Assembly (NCBI GenBank): GCA_022826205.1 | Contig: JAJDVJ010000121.1 | Span: 1-60,491 of the forward strand | Source: Silicimonas sp. | Lineage (GTDB): Bacteria; Pseudomonadota; Alphaproteobacteria; Rhodobacterales; Rhodobacteraceae | DNA: 60,491 nucleotides | Direction: 5' to 3' | In this document: positions 1 through 8,316 of the stretch, one piece after another | Position numbering within the stretch: position 1 is the stretch's first letter | Layout: the number at the start of each line of letters is the position of its first letter | The notes under the pieces: generated by a model | What the model saw: the letters and a program-made list of their open reading frames with translations, nothing else | Told to the model about the DNA's origin: nothing | Database searches by the model: none | Position numbers and translations under genes: made by a program

Positions 1-534
1 GCGGTCCAGATAGGCTGGCGATGCGACGGTAAGACGCCCGGTCTTGAACAGTTCTCGGGTGATGAAGTCCGAGTGCGGCAATGCTCCGATCCGCACCAGA
101 AGATCGAAACCTTCAGAGATCATGTCGGCGCGGCGTTCCGAGATGTCGATGTACGGCGTGACGTCCGGACAGCGTTCGAGAAATTCAGGCAGCCAGCGGT
201 TCAGGTAACCATGGGCAAAGACGACCGGAACACTCATGCGCAATTCACCGTAGGGCCTGTCCCCGATCGCGTGAAGTCGAGCTTCGACCGAGCGTGTTTC
301 CTCGATGATCCGCCGCGCGTTTTCAAAGTACGTCTGGCCGGGTTCCGTCAGGCTGATCTTTCGCGTGGTTCGATTCAAGAGACGCGCGCCCAACCGCGTT
401 TCAAGCTTGGCAATTTCCTTGCTGACATGGCTTGGCGTGTGTCCAAGAATGCGCGCGGCAGCGCTAAGGCCCTGCTGCTCGACTACCGTGTAGAACAGGT
501 ACATGCCGTCGAAGAGGTTTCTATTATGATCCAT
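1..534 (-). CDS. LysR-family transcriptional regulator (3' end outside window)
   Basis: The reverse strand is open from ATG at 534 to the window edge (178 codons). The N-terminus (MDHNRNLFDGMYLFYTVVEQ) leads into a winged helix-turn-helix with the LysR hallmarks: SAAARILG, a recognition-helix region SHVSKEIAKLE, then LGARLLNRTTRKISLTEPG. The start of the substrate-binding domain follows (GELRMSVPVVFAHGYL). The gene is divergent from the VOC gene at 621 and probably regulates it and its downstream neighbours, as is usual for LysR proteins. The effector cannot be inferred. The C-terminal half lies outside the window. Confidence 0.93.
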   Translation of the reverse strand, partial: MDHNRNLFDGMYLFYTVVEQQGLSAAARILGHTPSHVSKEIAKLETRLGARLLNRTTRKISLTEPGQTYFENARRIIEETRSVEARLHAIGDRPYGELRMSVPVVFAHGYLNRWLPEFLERCPDVTPYIDISERRADMISEGFDLLVRIGALPHSDFITRELFKTGRLTVASPAYLDR

Positions 535-574
535 TTGGCACAGATGATGATCGAATTTAGCTATTAAAGTTGAT

Positions 575-589
575 ATAGGGCAAAGCTAT
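575..589. promoter_or_regulatory. candidate LysR box (T-N11-A) between divergent genes
   Basis: The 86-bp gap between lysR and the VOC gene contains ATAG-N7-CTAT, a 15-bp dyad that fits the T-N11-A pattern of LysR-type regulators. A second, offset CTAT...ATAG dyad overlaps it upstream. The position suits autoregulation and control of the plus-strand genes. This is inference from pattern and location only. Confidence 0.45.
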
Positions 590-620
590 CTTCCTGGCAA
601 GAACCAAGGAGACCCGCCCA

Positions 621-1052
621 ATGATTGAAATCAGCAACTTCGACCACATCGGCATTCGCATTAGCGACCGGGAAAGAAGCGTCGCGTTCTACGAGCTTCT
701 TGGCTTTGACCTGGTTGCAGACGGCGGCTTCGATCAAGGCCATCCCTTGGTGATGCTGCATCCGTCCGGCATCAACATCAACCTGCTGGGACCGGCCACG
801 GCGAAGCCCGGCGAAAACATCCTTATGGATGAAGAGCCGAAGTACCCGGGCATCACCCATCTGGCCGTGAAAGTGAAGGACGCCGAAGCGACCGAGGAAT
901 TTGTCACGGCAAACTGCATCGCCATCACGGGCCGGCGCGACTTTCGCGGCACCAAGACCATCTTCATCCGCGACCCCGATCGAAACGTGCTGGAGCTTGT
1001 CGGCCCTGGTCCGTCCGTTGCGGAACTCATCGCCGAGCATGTGCATGGCTGA
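621..1052 (+). CDS. VOC-family (glyoxalase/bleomycin-resistance fold) protein
   Basis: A 143-aa single-domain protein. The opening FDHIGIRISDRERSVAFYE is the classic VOC first beta strand and helix with its metal-ligand His. A second half, GITHLAVKVKDAE followed by IFIRDPDRNVLELV, supplies the second module with the usual Asp-Pro-(Asp)-Gly/Arg turn and a Glu near the end. AAGGAG at 606-611 supports the start. It lies first in a plus-strand group with a glutathione S-transferase, which suggests handling of reactive electrophiles. The substrate is unknown. Confidence 0.88.
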   Translation: MIEISNFDHIGIRISDRERSVAFYELLGFDLVADGGFDQGHPLVMLHPSGININLLGPATAKPGENILMDEEPKYPGITHLAVKVKDAEATEEFVTANCIAITGRRDFRGTKTIFIRDPDRNVLELVGPGPSVAELIAEHVHG

Positions 1053-1080
1053 CACCCCACCTCAAGAGGGCACTCAAGGA

Positions 1081-1569
1081 ATGAAACCCGCCTTCAAGCC
1101 TCTCGTCGCGGCGCTGAGCTTGACTTTCGCTCGCACGGCGATTCCTGCACTGGCCGAAACGCCGTTGTTCAAGTCCGCGGACGGCGTCGTTGCATGCCCT
1201 GAAGGCTACCGCGGCACCACGCCACGCTCCGCAGTTGAAGACCCGTTCCTGTCGCCGACCAACGCAGCGTTGAATCCGATCGGCTATCAGCCACCGATTC
1301 TGATGGGTGTGCGCAACATTGATCATGAGGAGTTGATCAACAACACGACGGGCCTGATCAGGACCGCCGCACTTTGCGATATTCCGATCATCTTCAGCCA
1401 TGTCGCGGTTGGTCTCAATGGCCATGACCCGATGATTGAGGACCTGCGCGAACTGGCGTCTGACGCGGTCTTTATCGACAGAACCAACGTGAACGCATGG
1501 GAAGAACCCGAGGTCACCGCGATCTTCATGGAACACCTGTTCAAGGTCGATCCGAACTCAACCTGGTAA
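1081..1569 (+). pseudogene. truncated isochorismatase-like (YcaC-type) hydrolase with N-terminal signal-like segment
   Basis: From ATG 1081 (AAGGA just upstream) the 162-aa product starts with a hydrophobic, secretion-signal-like stretch ending near ALAE. A region resembling YcaC-type cysteine hydrolases follows: ELINNTTGLIRTAALCDIPI, then NGHDPMIEDLREL, then a conserved NAWEEPEVTAI block. Homologues run to about 200 aa and place the catalytic Cys after this block. Here the frame ends 12 residues later with an unrelated tail. The catalytic half is therefore missing, and the gene is probably a decayed remnant. A short, functional exported variant cannot be excluded. Confidence 0.6.
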
Positions 1570-1636
1570 CGCAACTCCGTTCGGGGGCGGTCGCCTCCGA
1601 CCAAATCCCATCTGAAATATCTGAGGAGCCCAAATC

Positions 1637-2272
1637 ATGAAACTCTATTCTGCCCCCGGCACCTGCGGAACGGCCATGCACATTGTCCTTGAATGGATTG
1701 GCAAACCCTATGAGGTCGAGCATCTCGATTTCGCGGGAATGAAGTCGCCCGATTACCTGAAGCTCAATCCGGCAGGAGTGGTTCCAACCCTGGTGGACGT
1801 TGAAGGCCCGCTGTCGGAAGGCCTGGCGATCTTGCTGAAGCTGGTTGACGAGAACCCGGACGCAAATGTTGGCCCCGCGATTGGCGATGCGTCCCGCAAT
1901 CAGCTTTACCGTTGGCTTGCCTTTCTGTCCGCCACGCTCCACCCGTTCTTCTGGCCCTATTTCATGCCCATGCGCTACCACGCGGACGAGGACCAGTTCG
2001 GCGCGATCAAGGACGCCGCTCAGGTTCGGGTCGGATCGGCACTGGATGTGATCGAGGCAAATCTCGAAGGCAAAACCTGGATGCTGGGCGATCAAAAGTC
2101 GGTCGTGGACGCCTTCCTTTATCCGATGGCCAACTGGGCTTATGGATTCGACAAGCCGACCTCGGCCTATCCCAACATTGATCGCGTGATCCGCCAGCTT
2201 GCCGCCGACCCGGCGGTTCAAACGGTGCACGACGCCCAGGGCACAAGCCCGAAAGTTGATGTGGCGGCGTGA
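1637..2272 (+). CDS. glutathione S-transferase family protein
   Basis: A 211-aa protein with a thioredoxin-fold N-terminal domain (MKLYSAPGTCGTAMHIVLEW, the usual bacterial GST opening, followed by NPAGVVPTLVDVEGPLSEG with the cis-Pro and the glutathione gamma-Glu-binding region). A helical C-terminal domain follows, with VVDAFLYPMANWA as the conserved N-capping region. GAGGAG at 1622-1627 precedes the start. The stop overlaps the start of the hemerythrin gene (TGATG), so the two are translationally coupled. The likely role is conjugation or reduction of electrophiles in the cytosol. Confidence 0.9.
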   Translation: MKLYSAPGTCGTAMHIVLEWIGKPYEVEHLDFAGMKSPDYLKLNPAGVVPTLVDVEGPLSEGLAILLKLVDENPDANVGPAIGDASRNQLYRWLAFLSATLHPFFWPYFMPMRYHADEDQFGAIKDAAQVRVGSALDVIEANLEGKTWMLGDQKSVVDAFLYPMANWAYGFDKPTSAYPNIDRVIRQLAADPAVQTVHDAQGTSPKVDVAA

Positions 2273-2838
2273 TGTCAGCCCAGTACCGCCAATTGACGCA
2301 TCATGTTGCGACGCGGGACAGATTGCCCCCGGCGATCCGTCCCACACTGCTTGAAGAGGCAATGCAGGATTGGAAGCATCACCCGAGATTTGCCGGCAAG
2401 GCCCGTTTCTTCATGAATGTCCATCGCCAGTTGCTGGATGAGGCGGACTGGTTATCCGACACGGCAAGGGTCATTCTCGATGCGTCGGGCGATACGTTGC
2501 AAGATCGCATTTCAGCAAGCGCCTTGGCCTCGAATGCCCAGCGATTGCTCCACTTCGCTCATGGTCATCATGAGATTGAGGATCACGGTCATTTCCCGCA
2601 GTTCGTCCGGCTTCATCCGCAGCTGCATGACGCCTTTTCCTTGCTGGCCAACGATCACCAAGCCCTGGATGCGGCCCTGCACGGCGTCGAAACCGAACAA
2701 GAGGCGCTGCTCAGATCCCCTGGTCGCGATCAACTTGCCAAGCTGCATCAGCACGCCGCGCCACTCAACAAGATCATGCACCGCCACATCACCGACGAGG
2801 AAGACGGCGTTATGCCCATCTTCCTGCGTCACGGCTGA
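2272..2838 (+). CDS. hemerythrin-domain protein
   Basis: A 188-aa, His- and Glu-rich, all-helical protein. Visible spaced ligands include FMNVHRQLLDEADW, HFAHGHHEIEDHGHFPQF (H-H-E), LLANDHQALD and IMHRHITDEEDGVMP, the pattern of a carboxylate-bridged di-iron hemerythrin domain. ATG 2272 overlaps the GST stop by one base. It probably binds O2, NO or iron, or senses redox state, in the cytosol. Context with the GST and exporter suggests stress response. Confidence 0.85.
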   Translation: MSAQYRQLTHHVATRDRLPPAIRPTLLEEAMQDWKHHPRFAGKARFFMNVHRQLLDEADWLSDTARVILDASGDTLQDRISASALASNAQRLLHFAHGHHEIEDHGHFPQFVRLHPQLHDAFSLLANDHQALDAALHGVETEQEALLRSPGRDQLAKLHQHAAPLNKIMHRHITDEEDGVMPIFLRHG

Positions 2839-2850
2839 AAGTATCCAGAG

Positions 2851-4248
2851 GTGACGGACCAACCCAATCCCATGCTGAGCCAGCCCGTCAACAGGATGCT
2901 CTCGCGCATGGCGGCACCCATCAGCCTTGGCATGCTGTCCACCTTCCTGTTTCAGATCGTAGACACCTATTTCGTCGGGCAACTGGGGTCAGCGGAACTG
3001 GCTGCGCTGGCATTTTCGTCCACCGCATACCTTCTGTTCCTTTCGGTGTTCATGGGTCTGTCTGTCGGCGTCTCTGCCGTCGTGGCCAAGACCATGGGGT
3101 CGGGCCAAGCCGGTCGGGCGCAGGGGCTGACGATGGTGTCGCTTGGGTTCGCTCTTGCGCTTTCGGTGTCGCTCGGGCTTGGCGCCCGCGCGCTCATCGG
3201 CCCCATGTTCACCGGCCTTGGGGCCGATGCCGAAATCCTGCCCTTGATCGAGACATACATGGGCATCCTCTATCTCGGCTTTCCTTTTCTGATGCTCGGA
3301 ATCATCGGAAGCGGTGCAGCTCGCGCCATCGGCGTCACGAAGGAGACCGAGATCATTTTTGGCATCGCTGGCGTGATGAACCTGGTCTTCGACTACCTGC
3401 TGATTTTTGGCATCGGCCCATTCCCCGAACTGGGATTGGCGGGCGCGGCTTGGGCAACGACGCTGTCATTCGCCTTCATATTCTTCGGCGTCATGGAAAT
3501 TCTCCGGCGCCATGGCCAGATCGGTTTTGGCGCTTTGGTGGGTGCTTTTTCGGGATTGCGCGAGATTCTGCGCTTTTCGGTCCCGACAATCTCGATGCAA
3601 GTCCTGGTGCCAGCGACAGGCATGTTCACGACCTACCTGCTTGCAGGATACGGGTTCGAGGCCGTCGCCGCGTTTGGCGTTGCAAGCCGGATCGAAGCGT
3701 TGGCTCTGATCGGCATTTTTGCCGTATCCATGTCGATCACGCCCTTCGTCGCGCAGAACTTCGGGGCCGACGAACACGACCGGATAGATGATGCGGTGAT
3801 TTTCGCCGGCAAGGCCTCAATCTACCTCGGGGTGGTCTTGTTTGCAGTTCTGGCACTGCTCGGGCCGGTGATCGCGGGCACTTTCTCGGACGATCCGCAA
3901 GTGATACGGTTCGTGAGCCTGTATTTCAAGATCGTCGCCATTTCCTATGGCTTCCAGGGCATCCTCAACGTGACCGTCGCGATCTTCAACGGTCTGCAAA
4001 TGCCGGGAACCGCCCTCCGACTGATGACCATCCGCACTTTTGTCATCGTCTTTCCCTTGCTGTTCATTGGGGCGCAGATCGGGCTTTGGTGGATACTCAT
4101 TGCTCTGGCGGGAGGAAACATCCTGTCGGCGATCCATGCGGCAAGGCTCATGCGAAAGTCGCAACGGGATCACGATCGGCCAATCGCCGACGCTAATCCG
4201 GTGTTGGATATCTTTAGTGATTTGCGCCGATTGTTTGGGCGAAACTAA
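2851..4248 (+). CDS. MATE-family multidrug efflux transporter
   Basis: A 465-aa polytopic protein with about 12 hydrophobic helices in two related halves. The N-terminal motif PISLGMLSTFLFQIVDTYFV with GQLGSAELAALAF is characteristic of MATE exporters, and the second half repeats the pattern (PTISMQVLVPATGMFTTYLL, then FGVASRIEALALIG). The start is GTG 2851, 12 bp after the hemerythrin stop; an in-frame ATG at 2872 is possible. It probably exports cationic or conjugated compounds with Na+ or H+ antiport across the inner membrane. Confidence 0.93.
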   Translation: MTDQPNPMLSQPVNRMLSRMAAPISLGMLSTFLFQIVDTYFVGQLGSAELAALAFSSTAYLLFLSVFMGLSVGVSAVVAKTMGSGQAGRAQGLTMVSLGFALALSVSLGLGARALIGPMFTGLGADAEILPLIETYMGILYLGFPFLMLGIIGSGAARAIGVTKETEIIFGIAGVMNLVFDYLLIFGIGPFPELGLAGAAWATTLSFAFIFFGVMEILRRHGQIGFGALVGAFSGLREILRFSVPTISMQVLVPATGMFTTYLLAGYGFEAVAAFGVASRIEALALIGIFAVSMSITPFVAQNFGADEHDRIDDAVIFAGKASIYLGVVLFAVLALLGPVIAGTFSDDPQVIRFVSLYFKIVAISYGFQGILNVTVAIFNGLQMPGTALRLMTIRTFVIVFPLLFIGAQIGLWWILIALAGGNILSAIHAARLMRKSQRDHDRPIADANPVLDIFSDLRRLFGRN

Positions 4249-4676
4249 GCGGAAATTCCAGAGGACCTTTCTGCCCAACCCGTTGGCATGAAGCGGGAGG
4301 CGCCCGGTCAAGGACTCCGGAAAGTGGATTCATGTCGCCATAACATGGAATGCCGGGGAGCCGGGCGCGCCCGGCGGGGCGTCCGGAGGGATTTGAATGG
4401 AGATCATATTTTGTTGCGGATTTTGCTTGACTGGGAACTACCAAAGTCTGCGGGGTCAACTGGAACGCGGACTCTGAGACAGTGCCAGCTGCAGTCGCTC
4501 CAGCGCGGTCTGCGCGGACAGGAATCACGGCGCGTCGGCCACGTGACCATGCAGATATTGGTGGTTCCCGGAATTGCCGGAGCCCGTTTCGCGCGTGGTG
4601 CCAAAACGTACAGATCGGGCTCCTTCGGGCAACGTGGCTTTTCACCACAGGGAGGGTGCCGGCGCGAGCCGTGTCC
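4249..4676. other. non-coding stretch with palindrome and MITE-like element
   Basis: No convincing gene is present. Position 4360-4375 is a perfect 16-bp GC palindrome (GCCGGGCGCGCCCGGC), which could form a hairpin downstream of the MATE gene. The MITE-like element at 4433-4569 occupies most of the right half. Confidence 0.55.
4433..4569. mobile_element. MITE-like element with 25-bp terminal inverted repeats
   Basis: The left end (GGGAACTACCAAAGTCTGCG at 4433) and right end (4545-4569, finishing ATATTGGTGGTTCCC) are inverted repeats matching at 20 of 25 positions. The ends match an 85-bp palindromic element at 16803-16887 and a single end at 7202-7226 next to a transposase remnant. It carries no coding capacity. 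It is probably a non-autonomous derivative of that insertion sequence. Confidence 0.65.
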
Positions 4677-4979
4677 TCAAGATCGCGGAACCGCCTCGGC
4701 CCGGAACCGCAGGCCAAGCGCGTCAAGAACCTTGAGGACCGTGTCCAGCGACGGATTGCGATCGCCTGACAGCGCCTTGTAGAGGCTCTCCCGTGACAGG
4801 CCCGAAGTGCCTGCGATCTCCGACATGCCCCTGGCCCTTGCGATGTCGCCCAGCGCCTTGGCAATGAACGCCGCGTCGGCAGGGGCCTCCTCCATGCAGG
4901 CCTCCAGATATGCAGCCATCTCCTCCGCCGTGCGAAGATGTTCGGCCACGTCATACGGTGTGGTTACCGTCTTGGGCAT
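4677..4979 (-). CDS. HigA-like antitoxin (addiction module antidote, HTH), orphan
   Basis: A 100-aa protein matching the addiction-module antidote family: DVAEHLRTAEEMAAYLEA at the N-terminus, IAKALGDIARARGMSEIA, and a helix-turn-helix of the type GLSRESLYKALSGDRNPSLD followed by LKVLDALGLRF. It would bind DNA and neutralise a RelE/ParE-type toxin. The upstream minus-strand partner is a damaged toxin gene (4989-5209), so this antitoxin appears orphaned. A complete relative of the pair is at 22823-23484. Confidence 0.85.
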   Translation of the reverse strand: MPKTVTTPYDVAEHLRTAEEMAAYLEACMEEAPADAAFIAKALGDIARARGMSEIAGTSGLSRESLYKALSGDRNPSLDTVLKVLDALGLRFRAEAVPRS

Positions 4980-4988
4980 TGCAGCGTC

Positions 4989-5209
4989 CTATAGGTCTTG
5001 CGCGAGACGTTGCGCCGCCTTGATGTCCCGGCCTTGCGAACTCTTGTCTCCGCCTGCCAGAAGGATGACGACCACGCGCCTCCGCATCTTGAAATGGAAC
5101 CGGTAGCCGGGCCCTTGGTTGATCCGCATCTCCGAAACGCCATCCACTACAGACCTGGCGTCGCCCGGGCCAGCACGCGGTCGCGGCCGCGAACCTTGAT
5201 CGCATGCGC
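4989..5209 (-). pseudogene. HigB/RelE-type toxin remnant (N-terminus lost)
   Basis: The C-terminal half of a HigB-1-type toxin is clear: GPGDARSVVDGVSEMRINQG, PGYRFHFKMRRRVVVILLAG and GDKSSQGRDIKAAQRLAQDL. The family is normally about 100 aa with 40 further N-terminal residues. Those are absent: the homology runs backward, through a frame change near 5160-5190 (IKVRGRDRVLAR in another frame), directly into the hipA stop at 5210. The toxin was probably beheaded by a deletion joining it to the hipBA block. Confidence 0.7.
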
Positions 5210-6466
5210 CTAATTGGCCAATGTGTTCTGGATTGTCCGGCATCGCGCGTGGATCGCCTCCATCACGTCGTTGAGGACGGCGTGGTGTCCAGCCGGCATC
5301 GCCGCGACCTGGTCAGCCGTGGCGGTCAGCTCCGCCTGAACCTGACTGGCCAATTGGTCGACGCGCTCGATCGCTCGGCGCGGCGCCAGTCCGCAGGCCT
5401 CGGCTTCGCGCGCCCAGTGACGGCCTTCAACATAGCCGCCATCGCGCTTGCCGCCGACATCGAGCGCGAGATTGCGTGTGATGTTTGCCCGGACCGCGGC
5501 GCACATCACGTCGTAGAGCGGGGCAAGCTGCACGCCGTCGGCACTCAAGAGCAGCGAGTGGTTCTTCATGTGCGCGTCTGTGTTGCAGCAGAGCACGTTG
5601 AAGGCCAGCATGTCCCAAAGCTGCATGACCTCGGTGCCGCCGCCGACCGCGCGCAGACGGTCCATCATGCGCGCGAAACTCCCCTTCGCCGCGCGATATT
5701 GCGAGTGCTGGTGTTTCGCCGCCGGCGGCAAGCCAAGCGCCTGGCAGAAGTCTTCCTGGTGCAACCGACGCAAGCCATCGCCGTCCTGCAGGCGATCATA
5801 GCGCTCCACCAGCAGGTAACTCCGCGCCCCTGCGCGCCCCGTTGTGACCGAGGCAGCGGGCAGTCCCACCCGCCGCGCGAGCGTCAAGCAGAAGGCCTCA
5901 TTCTGCACGCTGCCGTGGAGGCGCTCGCGACTGTCGGGCTTCAGCACATGACCCGATGGTGCACCATCGATGGGGATGGCAAGCTGACCATCCTCGAGCA
6001 GGCGCACGGAGAGCTTGGATTGTACGCCCGCGAGCGACATCGACACGCCCTTTTCGCCCGCCAGGAACGGCTTGGCAGGCAAGTCATTGAGAATGCGCTC
6101 GAGGTCGGCCTCTGAGGCAATCGGGAGCACTGTGCATGCCGTCGTGCCGCGTTCGGAAAAGGACAGGGCGCCAGAGGTGTCTCGCCCCACCTTGCCAAGC
6201 AGGGCGAGCACGTCGGTATGCGACACATCGAGAATGCGCGCCATCATGCGGAGATCATCGTCGTCCTCGGGCAGCAGATTGACCAGCCAGGGCGAGAGGA
6301 TGTCCCATTCGAAGGCTCGGTTTGAGAGCGGCAGCGTTGTCGACACCGGGAAAGCGCCCGGCAGTGTCAGCCAGTCCGTCGCATAGCGAAAGACCGGTGC
6401 CACATCCGTCGCGGTGTCGATCGTGCCGACGAGGTGTCGTTCGAAGTAGATGTCCACGCGGTTCAC
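5210..6466 (-). CDS. hipA: HipA-family serine/threonine kinase toxin
   Basis: Starting at GTG 6466, which overlaps the hipB stop by 4 bases (GTGA), this encodes 418 aa. The N-terminal barrel starts VDIYFERHLVGTI. The region near residue 145-150, GEKGVSMSLAGVQSKLSV, matches the activation loop that holds the autophosphorylated Ser in E. coli HipA. Kinase motifs include HVLKPD, a catalytic loop NTDAHMKNHSLLL near residue 295 and the metal-binding YDVM near 318. E. coli HipA phosphorylates glutamyl-tRNA synthetase; the target here is not known. All key residues appear intact, so it is probably active. Confidence 0.92.
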   Translation of the reverse strand: MNRVDIYFERHLVGTIDTATDVAPVFRYATDWLTLPGAFPVSTTLPLSNRAFEWDILSPWLVNLLPEDDDDLRMMARILDVSHTDVLALLGKVGRDTSGALSFSERGTTACTVLPIASEADLERILNDLPAKPFLAGEKGVSMSLAGVQSKLSVRLLEDGQLAIPIDGAPSGHVLKPDSRERLHGSVQNEAFCLTLARRVGLPAASVTTGRAGARSYLLVERYDRLQDGDGLRRLHQEDFCQALGLPPAAKHQHSQYRAAKGSFARMMDRLRAVGGGTEVMQLWDMLAFNVLCCNTDAHMKNHSLLLSADGVQLAPLYDVMCAAVRANITRNLALDVGGKRDGGYVEGRHWAREAEACGLAPRRAIERVDQLASQVQAELTATADQVAAMPAGHHAVLNDVMEAIHARCRTIQNTLAN

Positions 6467-6723
6467 ACTTCCGGCAGCTTGGTGGCTGTACGGGGCCGTT
6501 CTTCGAAGAGGCTCGAGAGGCTGACGCCCAAGGCTTCGGCTGCAGCCAGGGCCGGGCCGATGTAACTCGTGCCTTTGCCGCGTTCGAGCTCGCTGACAAA
6601 GCGGCGGTTTGTGCCGATCATCGCAGCCAGATCCTCTTGGGTCAGCCCGAGCGCCTTGCGGCGACGTCGGACGCCTTCTCCGAACTCCTGCGCGAGGCGC
6701 TGTTCCGCCAGTTTCAAGTCCAT
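6463..6723 (-). CDS. hipB: HipB-type antitoxin, Xre-family HTH repressor
   Basis: An 86-aa protein with a Cro/CI helix-turn-helix: RRRKALGLTQEDLAAMIG, then TNRRFVSELERGKGTSYIG, then ALAAAEALGVSLSSLFEE. It precedes hipA with a 4-base overlap, the standard hipBA order, and should bind HipA and repress the operon through the paired dyads at 6779-6833. The short C-terminal tail after LFEE is typical of HipB. Confidence 0.92.
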   Translation of the reverse strand: MDLKLAEQRLAQEFGEGVRRRRKALGLTQEDLAAMIGTNRRFVSELERGKGTSYIGPALAAAEALGVSLSSLFEERPRTATKLPEV

Positions 6724-6778
6724 TGCGACGAGCGCTCCTGTTGCAAGACGGTATCGCGTTCGCGGTGTTGAGATGCGT

Positions 6779-6833
6779 GATACCGATCTGTAGCTTTTCT
6801 AGCTGCGCATCGACAGAGTTACAAGTCTGTATC
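6779..6833. promoter_or_regulatory. two candidate HipB operators upstream of hipB
   Basis: Two 16-bp imperfect palindromes lie upstream of hipB: GATACCGATCTGTAGC (6779-6794) and GTTACAAGTCTGTATC (6818-6833). The reverse complement of the first matches the second at 12 of 16 positions, and each is self-dyad (G-N-TAC...GTA-N-C). Centres are 39 bp apart, close to four helical turns, which fits cooperative binding by a dimeric repressor. Assignment to HipB is inferred from location. Confidence 0.6.
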
Positions 6834-6885
6834 ATTTTGCGCTTGCGGAGCTAGATGAGAGTGATCGGCAACACCGGGTTAGGTC

Positions 6886-7203
6886 GTGGGTGGCGCGACC
6901 CGTGGACGTCCCTCACGGAACCGCGTTCCCAACAATGCCCATACGATCCCGAACTACGCCGAGCGCCGTCACTTCGGGGAACGGGAGTCGACCGCATTCG
7001 TCGAATCCAAGGTCAATACGGTTGTGGGAAAGCGCTTCTCCAAGAGGCAGCAGATGCGATGGTCCAGATCCGGAGCGCACCTCATGCTTCAGACCGGAAC
7101 CCGCGTGCTCGACGGCACGCTCAGGATCAGGTTCCAGTCCTGGTATCCCAGGCTCTTCACTGCGGCAAACACAGATCAGGCAATGGAACGCACGGCAGCT
7201 TGA
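6886..7203 (+). pseudogene. transposase C-terminal remnant (ISKra4-like)
   Basis: The frame NNAHTIPNYAERRHFGERES then VESKVNTVVGKRFSKRQQMR then WSRSGAHLMLQTGTRVLDG and RFQSWYPRL resembles the C-terminal end of ISKra4-family transposases; the family name is from memory and not searched. The catalytic upstream part is missing. The stop coincides with the beginning of a terminal-repeat-like sequence at 7202. A second remnant of the same transposase occurs at 12289-12417 (shared VNTVVGKRF). Confidence 0.7.
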
Positions 7204-7226
7204 CCCCGGAGATTTTGGTGGTTCGC
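7202..7226. repeat. single terminal inverted repeat of the MITE/IS family
   Basis: GACCCCGGAGATTTTGGTGG followed by TTCGC matches the right end of the elements at 4433-4569 and 16803-16887. It lies exactly at the stop of the transposase remnant, as expected for the right end of the parent insertion sequence. Confidence 0.6.
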
Positions 7227-7318
7227 TAAATGTGCCAGCCCAAGATCGTACGCGCGAGCGGCAAAATGGATGGTCTTCTGGCAACGCTTGCGTTGAACCT
7301 GGCTACGTGCATGTCTGG

Positions 7319-8316
7319 CTAACCTGCGCCCAACCTAGAAAGCTTGTCTGCGATTGCCTGTCGGTCTTCGCTGCAAAGTAGCGACTGCGCGACGACTATT
7401 CGGGCCTTGAGCGTTTCCAGAGCGCCCGACGGGATCAGACCGCGGGACAACAGGTCCATTTCCGAACCGACAAAGCCGTAGGTTGCGGTCAGCACGTTGC
7501 CGGCGCGGGTGCGTGAGGTCAGGACGACCGGGATTTCCCTGGCCGTGCGTTCGGCGGCATCCGCCGCGGCGGCGGACGTAAGGCCGCCGCCTGTCGTCTC
7601 CTGTCGCCTCCAGGACGATGCCGGACGCTCCCGCCATCAGGGCGGCGTCGATCAATGCGCCGTCGTCCCCCAGTCCAGGCTTGATGATTGCGACAAAGGG
7701 CATCCTGAGCACTTCCGGAAGATCCATGGTCTCCGTTCGCGCCATATGGAATGGCATCACCGGTGCCCCTTCGCCCAACCAACCAATGGGACCGCAGTTG
7801 GGCGAGGTGAACGCACCGACATTGCTGGTGTGGGTTTTCTGGACATACCGGGCCGCGTGGACCTGATCGTTGAAGACGACAACGACGCCCGCCTCCCGGG
7901 CCATGTCCGACGCTGCGACCTGAACCGCGGCCCGCAGGCTGGCGGGCCCGTCCGCGCCGGGTTGCGTCGGATTGCGCATGGCGCCGGTAACGACCATGCC
8001 AATGCGCGCCGGGCAGATCAAGAATCCAGCTGGTTTCCTCGGTCATGTCGGTGCCCTGCGCAATGGCCACGCCATCGAAGCCCCGGCCCTGAAGCTTCAG
8101 GATCTTGTCCCGGACCTGAACCATGTCTGTGAGGGTAAGTTCCACGCTTGGGACATTGCAGACCTGATGTGCTTCGTTCCCGGCTGCCCGATCAAGATCG
8201 GGCACCGCCGAGATCAGATCCGTCGCGGTCAGCGAAGGCGCAATCCCGCCGCCAATGCCGGATTTCGCCCCCATGGCAATCGTCCCGCCAAGCGACAGGA
8301 TGGCAACCTTGGGCAT
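7319..8316 (-). pseudogene. L-asparaginase family gene broken by two frameshifts
   Basis: Read from ATG 8316, the N-terminus MPKVAILSLGGTIAMGAKSG has the catalytic Thr motif (GGTIA), and the second Thr motif is AIAQGTDMTEETSW. Near 8020 the frame changes to one carrying RIGMVVTGAMRNPTQPGADG, then NVGAFTSPNCGPIGW and ASGIVLEATG. Near 7600 it changes again to a frame ending IPVVLTSRTRAGNVLTATYG and a stop at 7319. All blocks of a normal ~330-aa asparaginase are present in order but in three frames. The start overlaps the stop of the upstream ATPase fragment (TGATG), so they once shared an operon. Confidence 0.88.

Noticed and set aside
901-1080. Upstream extension of the isochorismatase-like frame
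   Set aside because: It overlaps the end of the VOC gene in another frame; ATG 1081 begins a signal-peptide-like sequence and has a ribosome site.
5204-6115. 303-codon plus-strand open frame
   Set aside because: Antisense to hipA, whose kinase motifs are all present on the minus strand.
7497-8132. 211-codon plus-strand open frame
   Set aside because: Antisense to the frameshifted asparaginase; no recognisable features.
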